Part shown: one piece after another, positions 25,712 to 36,452 of the stretch
Layout of the letters: each line of letters begins with the position of its first letter
How positions within the stretch are numbered: position 1 is the first letter of the stretch
Assembly: GCA_020049465.1 (NCBI GenBank)
Contig: JAIFKS010000132.1
Span: forward strand, 1-40,045
Source: a bacterium
Lineage (GTDB): Bacteria; Krumholzibacteriota; Krumholzibacteriia; LZORAL124-64-63
Length of the DNA: 40,045 bases
Reading direction: 5' to 3'
Program-made: the position numbers and the translations under genes
Notes under the pieces: generated by a model
The model's input: only the letters and a program-made list of their open reading frames with translations
What the model was told of the DNA's origin: nothing
Databases searched by the model: none

Positions 25712-26926
25712 TCAGGCGTTCTCGAACCGCAGCGACTCGTCCAGCCGCGGATCGCGCGTCGGCACCAGCGAACCGCCCATGGCCAGGCGGGTGACTCCCG
25801 CCAGCCACAGCCCGCCGATGCCCAGGAAACAGACCACGGCGATCGGGCTGAACACGAAGTGCTCGCTGTACTCGGGCATGACCACCCAGTACAGGTTCAG
25901 CCACTGCGCCACGATGATCCACACCGCCCAGAAGGCCAGCACCTTGCGGCTGCGCTTGGCCCAGCGCGAGACCAGGCCCAGCCAGGGCAGCCCGAACGTG
26001 CAGTACAGCTGGACCTTGCCCAGCTCGCCCCAGCCGTTCTGCGACCGCAGCAGGTACCAGGCCGTCTCCTCGGGGATGTTCGCGTACCAGTACAGCATGT
26101 ACTGGCTGAAAGCGATGTAGCCCCAGAAGAACGTGAAGGCGAACATCGCCTTGCCCAGGTCGTGGAAGTGCTCGGGGCTGACGATGCGCGTCAGCCGGCC
26201 GGTCCGCTGCAGTCCCAGCGTCACCAGCGTCATCACCGCGAAGAACGTCACGAAGCCGCCGGCCCAGTAGTAGACGGCGAACATCGTGCTGAACCACAGC
26301 GGATCGATGCTCATGACCAGGTCGAACGAGGCCGCCGCCATCGAAATGCCGCAGGCCAGCAGCGCGAAACCGCTCAGGTTCTCGAAACGCCGCGTGATGG
26401 CCAGATCGCCGGTCTTGTCCTGCGCCAGCGAGCTGCGCCAGTAGAACAGCGAGTAGCCGCTCCAGATGACGAAGTAGATGATCCAGCGCACCGTGAACGC
26501 GCCCAGGTTCAGGTAGCCGGTCTTGTGGGCCATGGCGTGGCTGTTGGCCACCTCGGGATCCATCCAGCCGTAGATGTTCCCGGCCAGCAGGATCACGGGG
26601 ATGGCCAGCACCGCCATCAGCGGCATCACCGCGGCCATCACCTCGGCCAGCCGGCGGATCACCACGTTCCAGCTGGCGCGCGTGACGAACATGATGCCGA
26701 TGAAGAACAGCGCTCCCAGGCTCAGCCCCAGGAAGAACGCGAAATTCAGCAGGTAGGCGAACGAGAAGTGCTTCAGCCCGTCGCCCTGCGCCAGGCCCAG
26801 CCCGACGGCGGCGGCCAGCCCGGCCAGACCGACGGCGACGCTGATCCCCAGCACACGCGGCCCCAGGCCGTCGAGCGTCGTGCGCGTATCCTGCAGCGTG
26901 GGAACGCGGTGATGAGCCAATTCCAC
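25712..26926 (-). CDS. actF: Alternative complex III subunit ActF
   Basis: Protein of about 404 aa with ten or so membrane helices. It has the ActF pattern: a first half with NFAFFLGLSLGALFFIGIMF, then GYLNLGAFTVRWIIYFVIW, DLVMSIDPLWFSTMFAVYYW, FWGYIAFSQYMLYWYANIPEE and the closing HFVFSPIAVVCFLGIGGLWL. ActF is paralogous to ActC and is one of two large membrane subunits that frame ACIII. The start may be GTG 26926 (only a base or two from GGGAGAA) or TTG 26920, which has better spacing. It follows actE by about 87 bp and precedes the small membrane protein. Confidence 0.92.
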   Translation of the reverse strand: MELAHHRVPTLQDTRTTLDGLGPRVLGISVAVGLAGLAAAVGLGLAQGDGLKHFSFAYLLNFAFFLGLSLGALFFIGIMFVTRASWNVVIRRLAEVMAAVMPLMAVLAIPVILLAGNIYGWMDPEVANSHAMAHKTGYLNLGAFTVRWIIYFVIWSGYSLFYWRSSLAQDKTGDLAITRRFENLSGFALLACGISMAAASFDLVMSIDPLWFSTMFAVYYWAGGFVTFFAVMTLVTLGLQRTGRLTRIVSPEHFHDLGKAMFAFTFFWGYIAFSQYMLYWYANIPEETAWYLLRSQNGWGELGKVQLYCTFGLPWLGLVSRWAKRSRKVLAFWAVWIIVAQWLNLYWVVMPEYSEHFVFSPIAVVCFLGIGGLWLAGVTRLAMGGSLVPTRDPRLDESLRFENA

Positions 26927-27013
26927 TTCTCCCGTGCTGGCCGGTCCTCCGGGACCGGCGCTTTCCCTGCGCCCGCGGGGCGGGCGGTTCCGATTCCAGC
27001 GGCCGCTCCGGGT

Positions 27014-27661
27014 CTATTGACCCAGCGCCGCCCGCGTCTCGACCGGCAGATCGGCCGGCGTGGCGTTGCGCGACAACTGCAGCGCCCGCACGTACGCCGT
27101 GACGGCCCAGCGGTCCTCGGGGCTCAACTGAGCGCCGTAGGACGGCATGGTCCGGATCCCGTTGGCGATGGTGTTGTAGATGTGCCCGGCGGGCCGGTCG
27201 ACCACCGTCTGGCTGGTCAGGTCCGTCGGCGGCGTCCAGGTACCCTCGCCCAGCGCCTGCGCGCGCGCGTGCACCATGCCGTTGCCGTTGCCGCTCTGCC
27301 CGTGGCAGGGCGCGCAGTAGATGTTGAAGCGCTCGCGGCCGCGGTCGAGCATGGGCCGCGTCACCGTCGCGGGAATCTCCGCGACGAAGATCGTGTCGCG
27401 CGCGATGCCCCGGAAATACGCGTCGTCCGCGGCCAGCATCCCGCGGGCCACCGTGCCTGCGGGCGGCTTGCGCATGGTGACGCCGTCGGCGAAGAACGGG
27501 TTCTCCGTCTGCGCCTTGTAGTAGAACTGCTGGTCCATGTCCGGGACGACCTGCAGTCGCGGCTGGTTCTTGGGCAGGTGGTTGGCCCGGTACAGCAGGC
27601 CCATGGGCACCAGACTGACCGCGACCAGCACCAGCAGCACGTAGATGATCGGGCGCGGCAT
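27014..27661 (-). CDS. actE: Alternative complex III monoheme cytochrome c subunit ActE
   Basis: Protein of 215 aa. An N-terminal helix (residues 3-22) anchors or exports it; the cytochrome domain has one CAPCH site (C116, C119, H120) and a likely distal methionine M172 in RTMPSYGAQL. The N-terminal linker with MDQQFYYKAQTENPFFADG is typical of ActE. It takes electrons from the ActA/ActB side of the complex or hands them to an outside acceptor. Spacing to actD is three bases, so it is in the same operon. Confidence 0.93.
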   Translation of the reverse strand: MPRPIIYVLLVLVAVSLVPMGLLYRANHLPKNQPRLQVVPDMDQQFYYKAQTENPFFADGVTMRKPPAGTVARGMLAADDAYFRGIARDTIFVAEIPATVTRPMLDRGRERFNIYCAPCHGQSGNGNGMVHARAQALGEGTWTPPTDLTSQTVVDRPAGHIYNTIANGIRTMPSYGAQLSPEDRWAVTAYVRALQLSRNATPADLPVETRAALGQ

Positions 27662-27664
27662 CGG

Positions 27665-28221
27665 TCAGCCCTCCACACTTTCGCGAACCTCGTCGACGAC
27701 GCTGCCACCCAGCGAGGCGAGGAAGGCGCGGGTCTTCTCGGTCTCGAACCTGGGGTCGCGGGCTTCGATCACGATGTAGAAACGGTCCTGCGAGGCGCGC
27801 CGGAACCGGTCGTGCGCCAGCAGCGGATGGCTCAACCGCGGCATGCCGTTGAGGCCCCACATGCCGAAGAAGCAGGCGAACGCGCTGAGCAGCACGGTCA
27901 ACTCGAAGATGACCGGCACGGCCGCCGGCAGGCCGAACATCGGCTTGCCCGAGATCATGTACGGGTAGTCCACCGCGTTCATCCACCACTGCATCAGCAC
28001 GCCGAGGCTCAGGCCGCTCAGGCCGCCGACCAGCACCAGCCAGGGCAGACGCGTGCCGCGGATGCCCATGGCGTCGTCCATCCCGTGCACGGGGAACGGC
28101 GAATGCGCGTCCCAGTGCTTGAAGCCGGCGTCGCGCACCCGTTCGCAGCCGTGCATGAACTGCGCCGGGCTCTCGAACTCGGTCAAAAGCGCGTAAAGGC
28201 CGCCGGTTGCTTTCGTGGCAC

Positions 28222-28225
<4 letters not shown>
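27665..28225 (-). CDS. actD: Alternative complex III subunit ActD (DUF3341)
   Basis: Protein of 186 aa with two membrane helices (about 60-80 and 98-122) between short soluble ends. It has the DUF3341 pattern: [60 protein letters not shown] and [12 protein letters not shown]. ActD is a structural subunit of ACIII with no cofactor. The start is GTG 28225, overlapping the actC stop by four bases (GTGA). Confidence 0.93.
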
Positions 28226-29688
<1,463 letters not shown>

Positions 29689-29766
29689 TCAGGCTCCAGT
29701 TCAGCTTACCGGTCTTCCGGCCGCTCGAGATCCTTCGGTTCCGTTGCCGCCGCTACCTGTGCGACG

Positions 29767-32700
29767 TTATCCGTGCGCCGCTTCGGCGTGCCCGCCGCCG
29801 TGGTCCCCGCCGTGGCCTTCCGTTCCGGCGATGGCGGGATTCGGATTCCGCAGGCGCGCCAGGTAGAACGTGCGCGGCTTGATGTTCAGGTAGTCCAGCA
29901 GGTCGTAGGAGCGGGTCAGCTCCCGCAGCTTGCTGACGCGGCTGTCCTTGTCGTTCAGATCGCCGAAGACGATCGCGTCGGTCGGGCACGTCTGCGCGCA
30001 GGCCGGCGTGATGTCGCCGTCGCGGATGGACCGGCCCCCCTCGATGCGCTGCACGCAGTAGGTGCACTTCTCCATGACGCCGCGCGCGCGCACCGTCACG
30101 TCGGGGTTCAGCACCAGGCGCTGCGTTTCCGTCAGGTCCTCGAAATTGTTGTACCAGTTGAACCGCCGCACCTTGTAGGGGCAGTTGTTCGAACAGTAGC
30201 GCGTGCCCACGCAGCGGTTGTAGACCATCGCGTTGAGGCCTTCGCGCGTGTGCACGGTTGCGGCCACCGGACACACCTGCTCGCAGGGCGCCATCTCGCA
30301 CTGGACGCAGGCGACCGGCTGCTGCGCGCAGCGCGGATCGTCGGGATCGCCCAGGAAGTAGCGGTCCAGGCGCACCCACGACATCTCGCGTCCGCGCGCG
30401 ACCTGGTCCTTGCCCACGACCGGGATGTTGTTCTCGGACTGGCAACCAAGCACGCAGGCGTTGCAACCGGTACAGGTGTTCAGGTCGACCGCCATGCCCC
30501 ACTTGTGGCCGGTGTACTCGAATTCCTTCCAGAGCGAGATCAGCGGCGGACTGTGGATGCCCAGATGGTCGACGAAGTCCGGCTCGTTGTGGTACTGCTC
30601 GAACGTGCCTTCGCGCACCAGACCGGGCACGCGCTTCTGGATCTCGGCGGCGCCCACCTTGTCGATGGCGTGGTGATCCTGCGTGATCGCCAGCTGGTAC
30701 TGGCGGCCCGTCTTGCCCAGCTTCAGACCGTCGCCGCGGTGCAGACCGTCCCAGGTCCGCAGCTTGTACGCGTTGAAGCCGGCGTTCTGACCGACGCGGC
30801 CGGCGTCGTCGCGGCCGTAGCCCAGGGTCAGCGTGACCGAGTGCCGGGCCTGCCCGGGCAGCACGTAGACCGCAGCCTGCAGCGAACGACCCTTGTACTG
30901 CAGTTCGACCAGGTCCGAGTGCACGACGCCCAGTTCCTTCGCCGTGGCCGGGCTCAGCAGCGCCGCGTTGTCCCAGGTCAATTTGGTCATGAAGTCGGGC
31001 AGTTCCTGCAGCCAGGCGTTGTCGGCGAAGCGGCCGTCGTACACCGACTGGTCCTGCAGGAAGGTCAGCTCGAGATTGTCGCCGCCCAGGGCCGGACCGT
31101 TCGCCGGCGCCGTCAGGGCCGCGCCGGTGAAGGGCAGGGCCACGCCGGCCCGCGTGCTGCCGGCCAGGAAGCCGTCGTGCAGGAAAGCGCGCCAACGCTT
31201 TTCGAAAGCCGGGTCGGCCTCGGACGCGGGCGAGGCGCCCTGCCCGCCCGCCAGGGCGAAGAACGTGTCGCGCGTGATCCGGTGGGCATCCCGCGGCGTG
31301 CCGTCGACCAGCGCCGACAGCAGTTCGGTCGCGGTATGTCCCGTGTAGAGCGGAGCGATGAGCGGCTGCACCGCCAGCAGCGAACCGTCCCAGCCCTGCG
31401 CGTCGCCCCAGCTTTCCAGGTAGTGCGCGGCCGGCAGATGCCAGCTGCTGACCTGGGCGGTGGCGTCGTCGTGCAGGCCGAGGTGGATGCGCTCGCCGGC
31501 GCGCGCCATCGCCGCGCCGAAGTTCAGGTCCGCCGGCGCATCGTAGACCGGGTTGCCGCCCAGCACGACCAGCGTCGCGACGCGGCCGCCGTTCAGCTGC
31601 GTCGTCAGTTCGTCGATCAGCCCGAAAGGCGGCAGTTCGAAGGGCAGGTAGCTGACCGCGTGCCCGACATTGCCCAGCGCCGCGTTCAGCGTGTGGATCA
31701 GCGCGTGCACGTCCGGATCCTGCCGCAGACCGGTCACCAGCGCGCTGTGGCCGCGGTGGGCCATCAGGTCGCGCGCCAGATGGGCGATGTGCGGGCCGCC
31801 GGCCGCGTGGCCGCGCCAGGCGCCCAGCTGCGCGGCGTTGACGCCGGCGCCCAGGGGCAGTTCCAGGTGTTCGCCCAGCACCAGCTCGGCCGCCAGCGCC
31901 CACACCGCGGGACCGATGTCGCGCGCCGCGGTCGGGTAGCGATGGTCCGCCATGCCGCCGGTGGTGCTGAACGTGTTCTCGAAGCTGTAGAGACGGTTCA
32001 TGCTGCCGGCTTCGGCGCGCCGGCCGGCGGCGAACGCCTTCGCGTTGCGCAGCGCCGTCGGGTGGTCCTGCAGGCAGTTCGCGTCGAAGTCGACGATGAG
32101 CGAGGCCGTCGACAGGTCCAGCTGCGCCATCGCCGCCGTGCCGTAGGCCAGGCGCAGACCGCGCATCTCGTTCAGGCGGCACACCGGTTCGTGCAGGTAG
32201 ATCTGCGCGCCCTTCGCCGCGGCCTGGCGCAGCAACGCCTGGGTCGAAGGCGACGTGGTGGCGCCGGTCAGGATCGCCACGCCCTGCAACCCGCCGGCGA
32301 ACCGCGTCTGCGCCCAGGCCAGGAACGAGGCCCAGTCGCTGTCGCTGCCGATGACGCCGCCGCGGCGGCGCACCGTTTGACTGCGATCCGGATCGTACAG
32401 GCCCAGCACGCTGGCCTGCGCGAACACGCTGGCCGCGCCGCCGCTGAGCGCGTGGCCGGGGTTGCCGTCGATCTTGATGGGCCGACCGTCGTAGCTGGTC
32501 ACCATGATCGGCATCGCCGCGGCGCCCAGCTCCATGGTCGTGGCGAACTTGATGGGCGTTCCCGGATCGATGCCCGGCGTGTTGGCCGCGTAGGGCACGA
32601 TCTTCTCGACCGGCCAGCGGCAGCCCGCCAGCGAGGTCATGGCGATCGACGCCGACATGATCTGCAGGAAACGGCGCCGCGACATGCCGTCGGGCGCTTC

Positions 32701-32817
32701 GATGCCGCCGGGGAACTCGTGTTCCATCAGGTGGCGGTATTCCTCGGTATCGGCCAGTTCCTGCAGGCTGCGCCAGTAGGGAGAGCCGCTGCCGGGTTCC
32801 AGGCTGTATGCGGACAT
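29767..32817 (-). CDS. actB: Alternative complex III fused molybdopterin-like/Fe-S subunit ActB
   Basis: Protein of 1016 aa. A twin-arginine motif (SRRRFLQ, about residues 46-52) and a hydrophobic stretch near 55-65 direct it to the periplasmic face. Residues about 70-740 resemble a molybdopterin oxidoreductase that in this family binds no molybdenum. The C-terminal part (about 770-960) is a ferredoxin-like subunit with four cysteine clusters: CTGCNACVLGC, CVQCEMAPCEQVCP, CVGTRYCSNNCP and CTYCVQRIEGG with a later CAQTCP. These serve three [4Fe-4S] and one [3Fe-4S] centre in known ACIII. The tail is rich in His and Gly (GHGGDHGGGHAEAAHG). It lies 12 bases behind actA. Confidence 0.94.
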   Translation of the reverse strand: MSAYSLEPGSGSPYWRSLQELADTEEYRHLMEHEFPGGIEAPDGMSRRRFLQIMSASIAMTSLAGCRWPVEKIVPYAANTPGIDPGTPIKFATTMELGAAAMPIMVTSYDGRPIKIDGNPGHALSGGAASVFAQASVLGLYDPDRSQTVRRRGGVIGSDSDWASFLAWAQTRFAGGLQGVAILTGATTSPSTQALLRQAAAKGAQIYLHEPVCRLNEMRGLRLAYGTAAMAQLDLSTASLIVDFDANCLQDHPTALRNAKAFAAGRRAEAGSMNRLYSFENTFSTTGGMADHRYPTAARDIGPAVWALAAELVLGEHLELPLGAGVNAAQLGAWRGHAAGGPHIAHLARDLMAHRGHSALVTGLRQDPDVHALIHTLNAALGNVGHAVSYLPFELPPFGLIDELTTQLNGGRVATLVVLGGNPVYDAPADLNFGAAMARAGERIHLGLHDDATAQVSSWHLPAAHYLESWGDAQGWDGSLLAVQPLIAPLYTGHTATELLSALVDGTPRDAHRITRDTFFALAGGQGASPASEADPAFEKRWRAFLHDGFLAGSTRAGVALPFTGAALTAPANGPALGGDNLELTFLQDQSVYDGRFADNAWLQELPDFMTKLTWDNAALLSPATAKELGVVHSDLVELQYKGRSLQAAVYVLPGQARHSVTLTLGYGRDDAGRVGQNAGFNAYKLRTWDGLHRGDGLKLGKTGRQYQLAITQDHHAIDKVGAAEIQKRVPGLVREGTFEQYHNEPDFVDHLGIHSPPLISLWKEFEYTGHKWGMAVDLNTCTGCNACVLGCQSENNIPVVGKDQVARGREMSWVRLDRYFLGDPDDPRCAQQPVACVQCEMAPCEQVCPVAATVHTREGLNAMVYNRCVGTRYCSNNCPYKVRRFNWYNNFEDLTETQRLVLNPDVTVRARGVMEKCTYCVQRIEGGRSIRDGDITPACAQTCPTDAIVFGDLNDKDSRVSKLRELTRSYDLLDYLNIKPRTFYLARLRNPNPAIAGTEGHGGDHGGGHAEAAHG

Positions 32818-32829
32818 GTGGTTCCTTTC

Positions 32830-33540
32830 CTACCGGTGACAGGTGGCGCAGTCCACCGACGGCGAAATTTTGCGCTCGGCCCGCAGCCGCGCGCCCAGTT
32901 CCGCCGGATCGCCTTCCGGCACCCAATCCATGGCCGTCACGAATTCGCGCGGCCGCAGGTTGGGGTCGGGATTGCGATGGCACTCGAGGCACCAGCCCAT
33001 TGTCAGCGGCGCCACCTGCTCGACGACCTCCATGCGGTCGACGCGGCCGTGGCAACTCACACAACCCACACCGGACTGCACGTGTCCGGCGTGGTTGAAG
33101 TACACGAAATCGGGAAGATCGTGGACGCGCGTCCAGTGGATGGGCTCGCCCGTCTCGGCGCTCTTGCGCACCGCCGCCAGTTTGTCGCTCGTCGTCCGGA
33201 CCGTCTTGTGGCAGTTCATGCAGGTCGCCGTCGGCGGCACGTTCGCCCGCGCCGAGGTTTCGACCGTCACGTGGCAGTAGCGGCAGTCCATGCCCAGCTC
33301 GCCGACGTGCAGGGAGTGGCTGTACGGCACCGGCTGTTCGGGCGCGTAGCCGATCGCCGAATTCTGGGGCGAGAACACGCCGGCCACCAGGACCACCAGG
33401 TAGACCACGCCGCCGAGCGCCGCCACGGCCACGGCCTCGCGCAGGCGGTTGGTCCACTTGGGAAAGACGAACCTGTCGTGATGGTCGGGGCCGGTACCGG
33501 GGCTCTGTCCCTGATCGTGAGCGTTGTTGTCCGGTGCCAA
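32830..33540 (-). CDS. actA: Alternative complex III pentaheme cytochrome c subunit ActA
   Basis: Protein of 236 aa with one membrane helix (about 36-56) and five CxxCH heme sites starting at C86, C107, C160, C184 and C231; the last lies at the very C-terminus (CATCHR). This is the standard ActA pattern. It collects electrons from the ActB Fe-S chain. I prefer TTG 33540, which has GGGGGAGAG five bases upstream (33545-33554); an ATG at 33579 in the same frame would add 13 residues and lacks a clear ribosome site. The promoter at 33646-33674 lies about 100 bases upstream. Confidence 0.92.
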   Translation of the reverse strand: MAPDNNAHDQGQSPGTGPDHHDRFVFPKWTNRLREAVAVAALGGVVYLVVLVAGVFSPQNSAIGYAPEQPVPYSHSLHVGELGMDCRYCHVTVETSARANVPPTATCMNCHKTVRTTSDKLAAVRKSAETGEPIHWTRVHDLPDFVYFNHAGHVQSGVGCVSCHGRVDRMEVVEQVAPLTMGWCLECHRNPDPNLRPREFVTAMDWVPEGDPAELGARLRAERKISPSVDCATCHR

Positions 33541-33645
33541 ACGACTCTCCCCCCTGCATCCGCGAATAACACACCGCACGGCGACCCGGACCGGGCCGAC
33601 CCGCGGGACCGTGGCGATCAGCGTGGTTCAGGCTTGCGGCTGCCG

Positions 33646-33674
33646 ATACTAGTGGCCGCCCCGGGACCTGACAA
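33646..33674 (-). promoter_or_regulatory. Sigma70-like promoter of the act operon
   Basis: On the minus strand TTGTCA (33674-33669) and TAGTAT (33651-33646) are exactly 17 nt apart, a near-consensus pair. Transcription would begin near 33639, leaving a leader of about 100 nt before actA. Confidence 0.6.
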
Positions 33675-33743
33675 CGGAAAACTCGGACCCCGGGCGCCGA
33701 TAATTCGGCCCCGCACCGCCATTTCCGACGGTCGCGCGCGCCG

Positions 33744-34091
33744 TCAGCGGTCGCCCGGCCCGTCCGGCTCGGCGAAGCTGGCGCCGCAACCGCAGGAACG
33801 GCCCGCATTCGGATTCCCGAAGCGGTAGCCGCCGCCGACCATGGCGTCCACATAGTCGACCGTCAATCCGGCCAACCGCGGCAGATCCGCCGGCGCGCAC
33901 AGCACCGTCAGGCCGTCCTGCCGGAAAACGACGTCATCGGCGGACGGCTCGCCCGCCGCTTCCATCACGTATTTAAGCCCCGCGCAACCACCTGGCGCCA
34001 CCGCAACGCGGACGGTCGCACCTCCGGCGCCGGCCTGATCCGGATGCTCACTCCGCCATTGTGCCAAGGCTTCGGGGGTGAATGTGATCAT
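33744..34091 (-). CDS. A-type iron-sulfur cluster carrier (IscA/ErpA/HesB family)
   Basis: Protein of 115 aa starting MITFTPEALAQW, with the three conserved cysteines of A-type carriers: C36 in GGCAGLKY, and C100 and C102 in SCGCGASF. It holds and delivers [2Fe-2S] or [4Fe-4S] clusters to target proteins in the cytoplasm. ATG 34091 is chosen because the family homology begins there; upstream in-frame codons lie in the intergenic region. Its place directly upstream of the act operon on the same strand fits a supply of clusters to ActB, but the act operon has its own promoter. I cannot decide between IscA, ErpA and related subtypes. Confidence 0.88.
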   Translation of the reverse strand: MITFTPEALAQWRSEHPDQAGAGGATVRVAVAPGGCAGLKYVMEAAGEPSADDVVFRQDGLTVLCAPADLPRLAGLTVDYVDAMVGGGYRFGNPNAGRSCGCGASFAEPDGPGDR

Positions 34092-34281
34092 GTGCGGGCC
34101 CACCCTTCCGCCCCTCTTCTGATCATTCCGCAATTGCCGACCAAACCTATCCGGTGAGGTCCCCCGATGCAACCGCGAACCCCTGCCTGTGCCGGTCAGA
34201 TTCCCGGCGGCACATACCCGGGGACGCGTGTACCTTGGCGACACTGAGAGTCATGTTCATCCTCTGGCCCCGGAGCCCACC

Positions 34282-36336
34282 ATGTCCGCCGACGCCCGCC
34301 CCACTTCCGTTATCCGCCAGCAGGGCAACCGGTTGCGCGACGAGCCGTCGCTCTACCTGCGCCAGCATGCCCACAATCCGGTGGAGTGGTTCCCGTGGGG
34401 TGTCGAGGCGCTGGCCGAAGCCGCCGCCAGGGATCGGCCCATCTTCCTGTCGATCGGCTACTCCAGCTGCCACTGGTGCCACGTGATGGAAAAGGAAGCG
34501 TTCGATGACGACGCCATCGCCGACTTCCTGAACCGCCACTTCATCTGCATCAAGGTCGACCGCGAAGAGCGCCCCGATCTGGACGCCGTCTACATGGACG
34601 CCGTGCAGGCGCTGACCGGCCACGGCGGCTGGCCGATGTCCGCGTTCCTGACGCCCGCGGGCCGGCCCTTCCACGGCGGCACCTATTTTCCGCCCGCGCA
34701 GTTCAGCCAATTGCTCGGGCAGGTCGCGCAATTGTGGCGCGAACGGCCGCAGGATCTGCGCGAGCAGGCCGACAAGGTGGCCGCCCATGTGGCGGCCGTG
34801 CCGGAGTGGGCCGTCGCCGCCCATGAAGGACCTGACGATCGCTGGCTGGGCGCCGCGGCGGACAGGGCCGCCGAGAACTTCGACGCTGAGCACGGCGGCT
34901 TCCGCCAGCGTCAGAAGTTCCCCACGCCGATCAAATGGCGGTTCCTGGTGCAGCGCTGGCGGCAGACCGGCGACAGCGGCCTGCGGGAAATGCTGAACAC
35001 CACTCTGGAAGCCATGGCCGGCCGCGGCCTGCGCGACCACCTGGGCGGCGGCTTCCACCGCTACACCGTCGATCCGGCCTGGACCGTTCCGCATTTCGAA
35101 AAGATGCTCTACGACAACGCGCAGTTGGCCTCGCTGTACCTGGAAGCCGGCGAGGCGCTGGACCGACCGGATTTCACCGCGGTGGCCCGCGACACGCTGG
35201 CGTTCCTCTGCCGCGAGATGCGCGATCCCGCCGGCGGCCTGTTCGCCAGTTTCGATGCCGACAGCGGCGGGCACGAGGGCTCGTACTACGTGTGGTCGCC
35301 GGAAGGCATCACCGCAGTGACCGGACCGGCCGACGGCGCGGCCGTCTGCGCGCTGCTGGGGGTCACGCCGGCGGGCAACTTCGAGAACTCCGGCAGCAGT
35401 GTGCTCAGCCGACGCCTGAACAGCGGCGACGCCGACGAAGCGCTTTTCACACGCCACCGCCCGGCCCTGCTGGCCGCCCGGGCGCTGCGCACGCCGCCGG
35501 ACCTGGATCGCAAGGTCGTGACCGGCTGGAACGGACTGGCCATCGCCGCCCTGGCGCGCGGCAGCGTGGCCTGCGGCGATCCGGCGTTCGCCGAAGCGGC
35601 GGCGACGGCCGCCGATTTCCTGCTGACCCGCCACCTGCGCGACGACGGCACGCTGTGGCGCGCCAGTTCGGACGGACGGACGGCCGGCGAAGGCATCGTC
35701 GACGACTACGCCTGCCTGGCTGACGGCCTCCTTGAACTCTTCCTGGCCACCGGCGGCGTGCGCTGGCTGGCCGCCGCCCGCGCGCTGATCGACACCGCGC
35801 GGCGCCGCTTCGCGCATCCGGACGGCGGCTGGTACCTGACCGCCGAAGGGGACGAGGCCCCGCTCGGCCGGACGATCGAGCTGTTCGACAGCGTGGTGCC
35901 GTCGGGCAACGCGGTGATGCTGCAGGCGCTGCTGAAGCTGGCCGCCCTGACCGGCGAAACGGAGTTCGCCGACGAGGCCGCTGCCACGCTGGCCGCGCGC
36001 GCGGGCCTGCTCGAACGCGGCGGTCTGGAGGTGGCGGGCTGGCTGCAGGCCGCCGCCCTGACGCTGACGCCGCCGTTCACGGTGGTCGTGGCGGGTGATG
36101 AAGGCAGCCCCGACACGGACGCGCTGGCCTCCGAAGCCGGCCGTGTCCGCCCGGTCCAGGTGCTGGTCGTGCGCGTGCCCGCCGACGGCGCCGGCGCGGA
36201 TCTCGCGGCGATCGCGCCCGCCCTGGGCGGCAAGTCGGCACGGGCCGGACGGCCGACGGCCTATGCCTGCCGCGGGCGCACCTGTGACGCCCCGGTGCAG
36301 GAGGCGTCGGCGCTGCGCGCGCAGCTGGGCGGCTGA
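34282..36336 (+). CDS. DUF255 thioredoxin-fold / (alpha/alpha)6 barrel protein (YyaL/SPATA20 family)
   Basis: Protein of 684 aa, the usual family length. The N-terminus has [20 protein letters not shown] and [16 protein letters not shown] (C63 and C66, a CxxC in a thioredoxin fold), then [14 protein letters not shown] and [13 protein letters not shown]. The rest resembles the helical barrel of N-acylglucosamine epimerases ([20 protein letters not shown] and [14 protein letters not shown] blocks). Function is not established for bacterial members. ATG 34282 has GGAG six bases upstream. It is transcribed divergently from the Fe-S carrier gene. Confidence 0.9.
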   Translation: MSADARPTSVIRQQGNRLRDEPSLYLRQHAHNPVEWFPWGVEALAEAAARDRPIFLSIGYSSCHWCHVMEKEAFDDDAIADFLNRHFICIKVDREERPDLDAVYMDAVQALTGHGGWPMSAFLTPAGRPFHGGTYFPPAQFSQLLGQVAQLWRERPQDLREQADKVAAHVAAVPEWAVAAHEGPDDRWLGAAADRAAENFDAEHGGFRQRQKFPTPIKWRFLVQRWRQTGDSGLREMLNTTLEAMAGRGLRDHLGGGFHRYTVDPAWTVPHFEKMLYDNAQLASLYLEAGEALDRPDFTAVARDTLAFLCREMRDPAGGLFASFDADSGGHEGSYYVWSPEGITAVTGPADGAAVCALLGVTPAGNFENSGSSVLSRRLNSGDADEALFTRHRPALLAARALRTPPDLDRKVVTGWNGLAIAALARGSVACGDPAFAEAAATAADFLLTRHLRDDGTLWRASSDGRTAGEGIVDDYACLADGLLELFLATGGVRWLAAARALIDTARRRFAHPDGGWYLTAEGDEAPLGRTIELFDSVVPSGNAVMLQALLKLAALTGETEFADEAAATLAARAGLLERGGLEVAGWLQAAALTLTPPFTVVVAGDEGSPDTDALASEAGRVRPVQVLVVRVPADGAGADLAAIAPALGGKSARAGRPTAYACRGRTCDAPVQEASALRAQLGG

Positions 36337-36452
36337 ATCGGATCTTTGGCGCCTCCAAGTGCTTGCCCGGCAGTCCGGTAGGCAGTATGCTCGCCGAATC
36401 AGGCGGGCGACGGGCGCTCCGCCGCCGTGTCGACGCTGACGGAAGACACCCC

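Noticed and set aside
33744..34244. A longer form of the Fe-S carrier starting at 34244
   Set aside because: The extra 51 residues are Arg/Gly-rich and unlike the family; homology starts at MITFTPEAL (34091).
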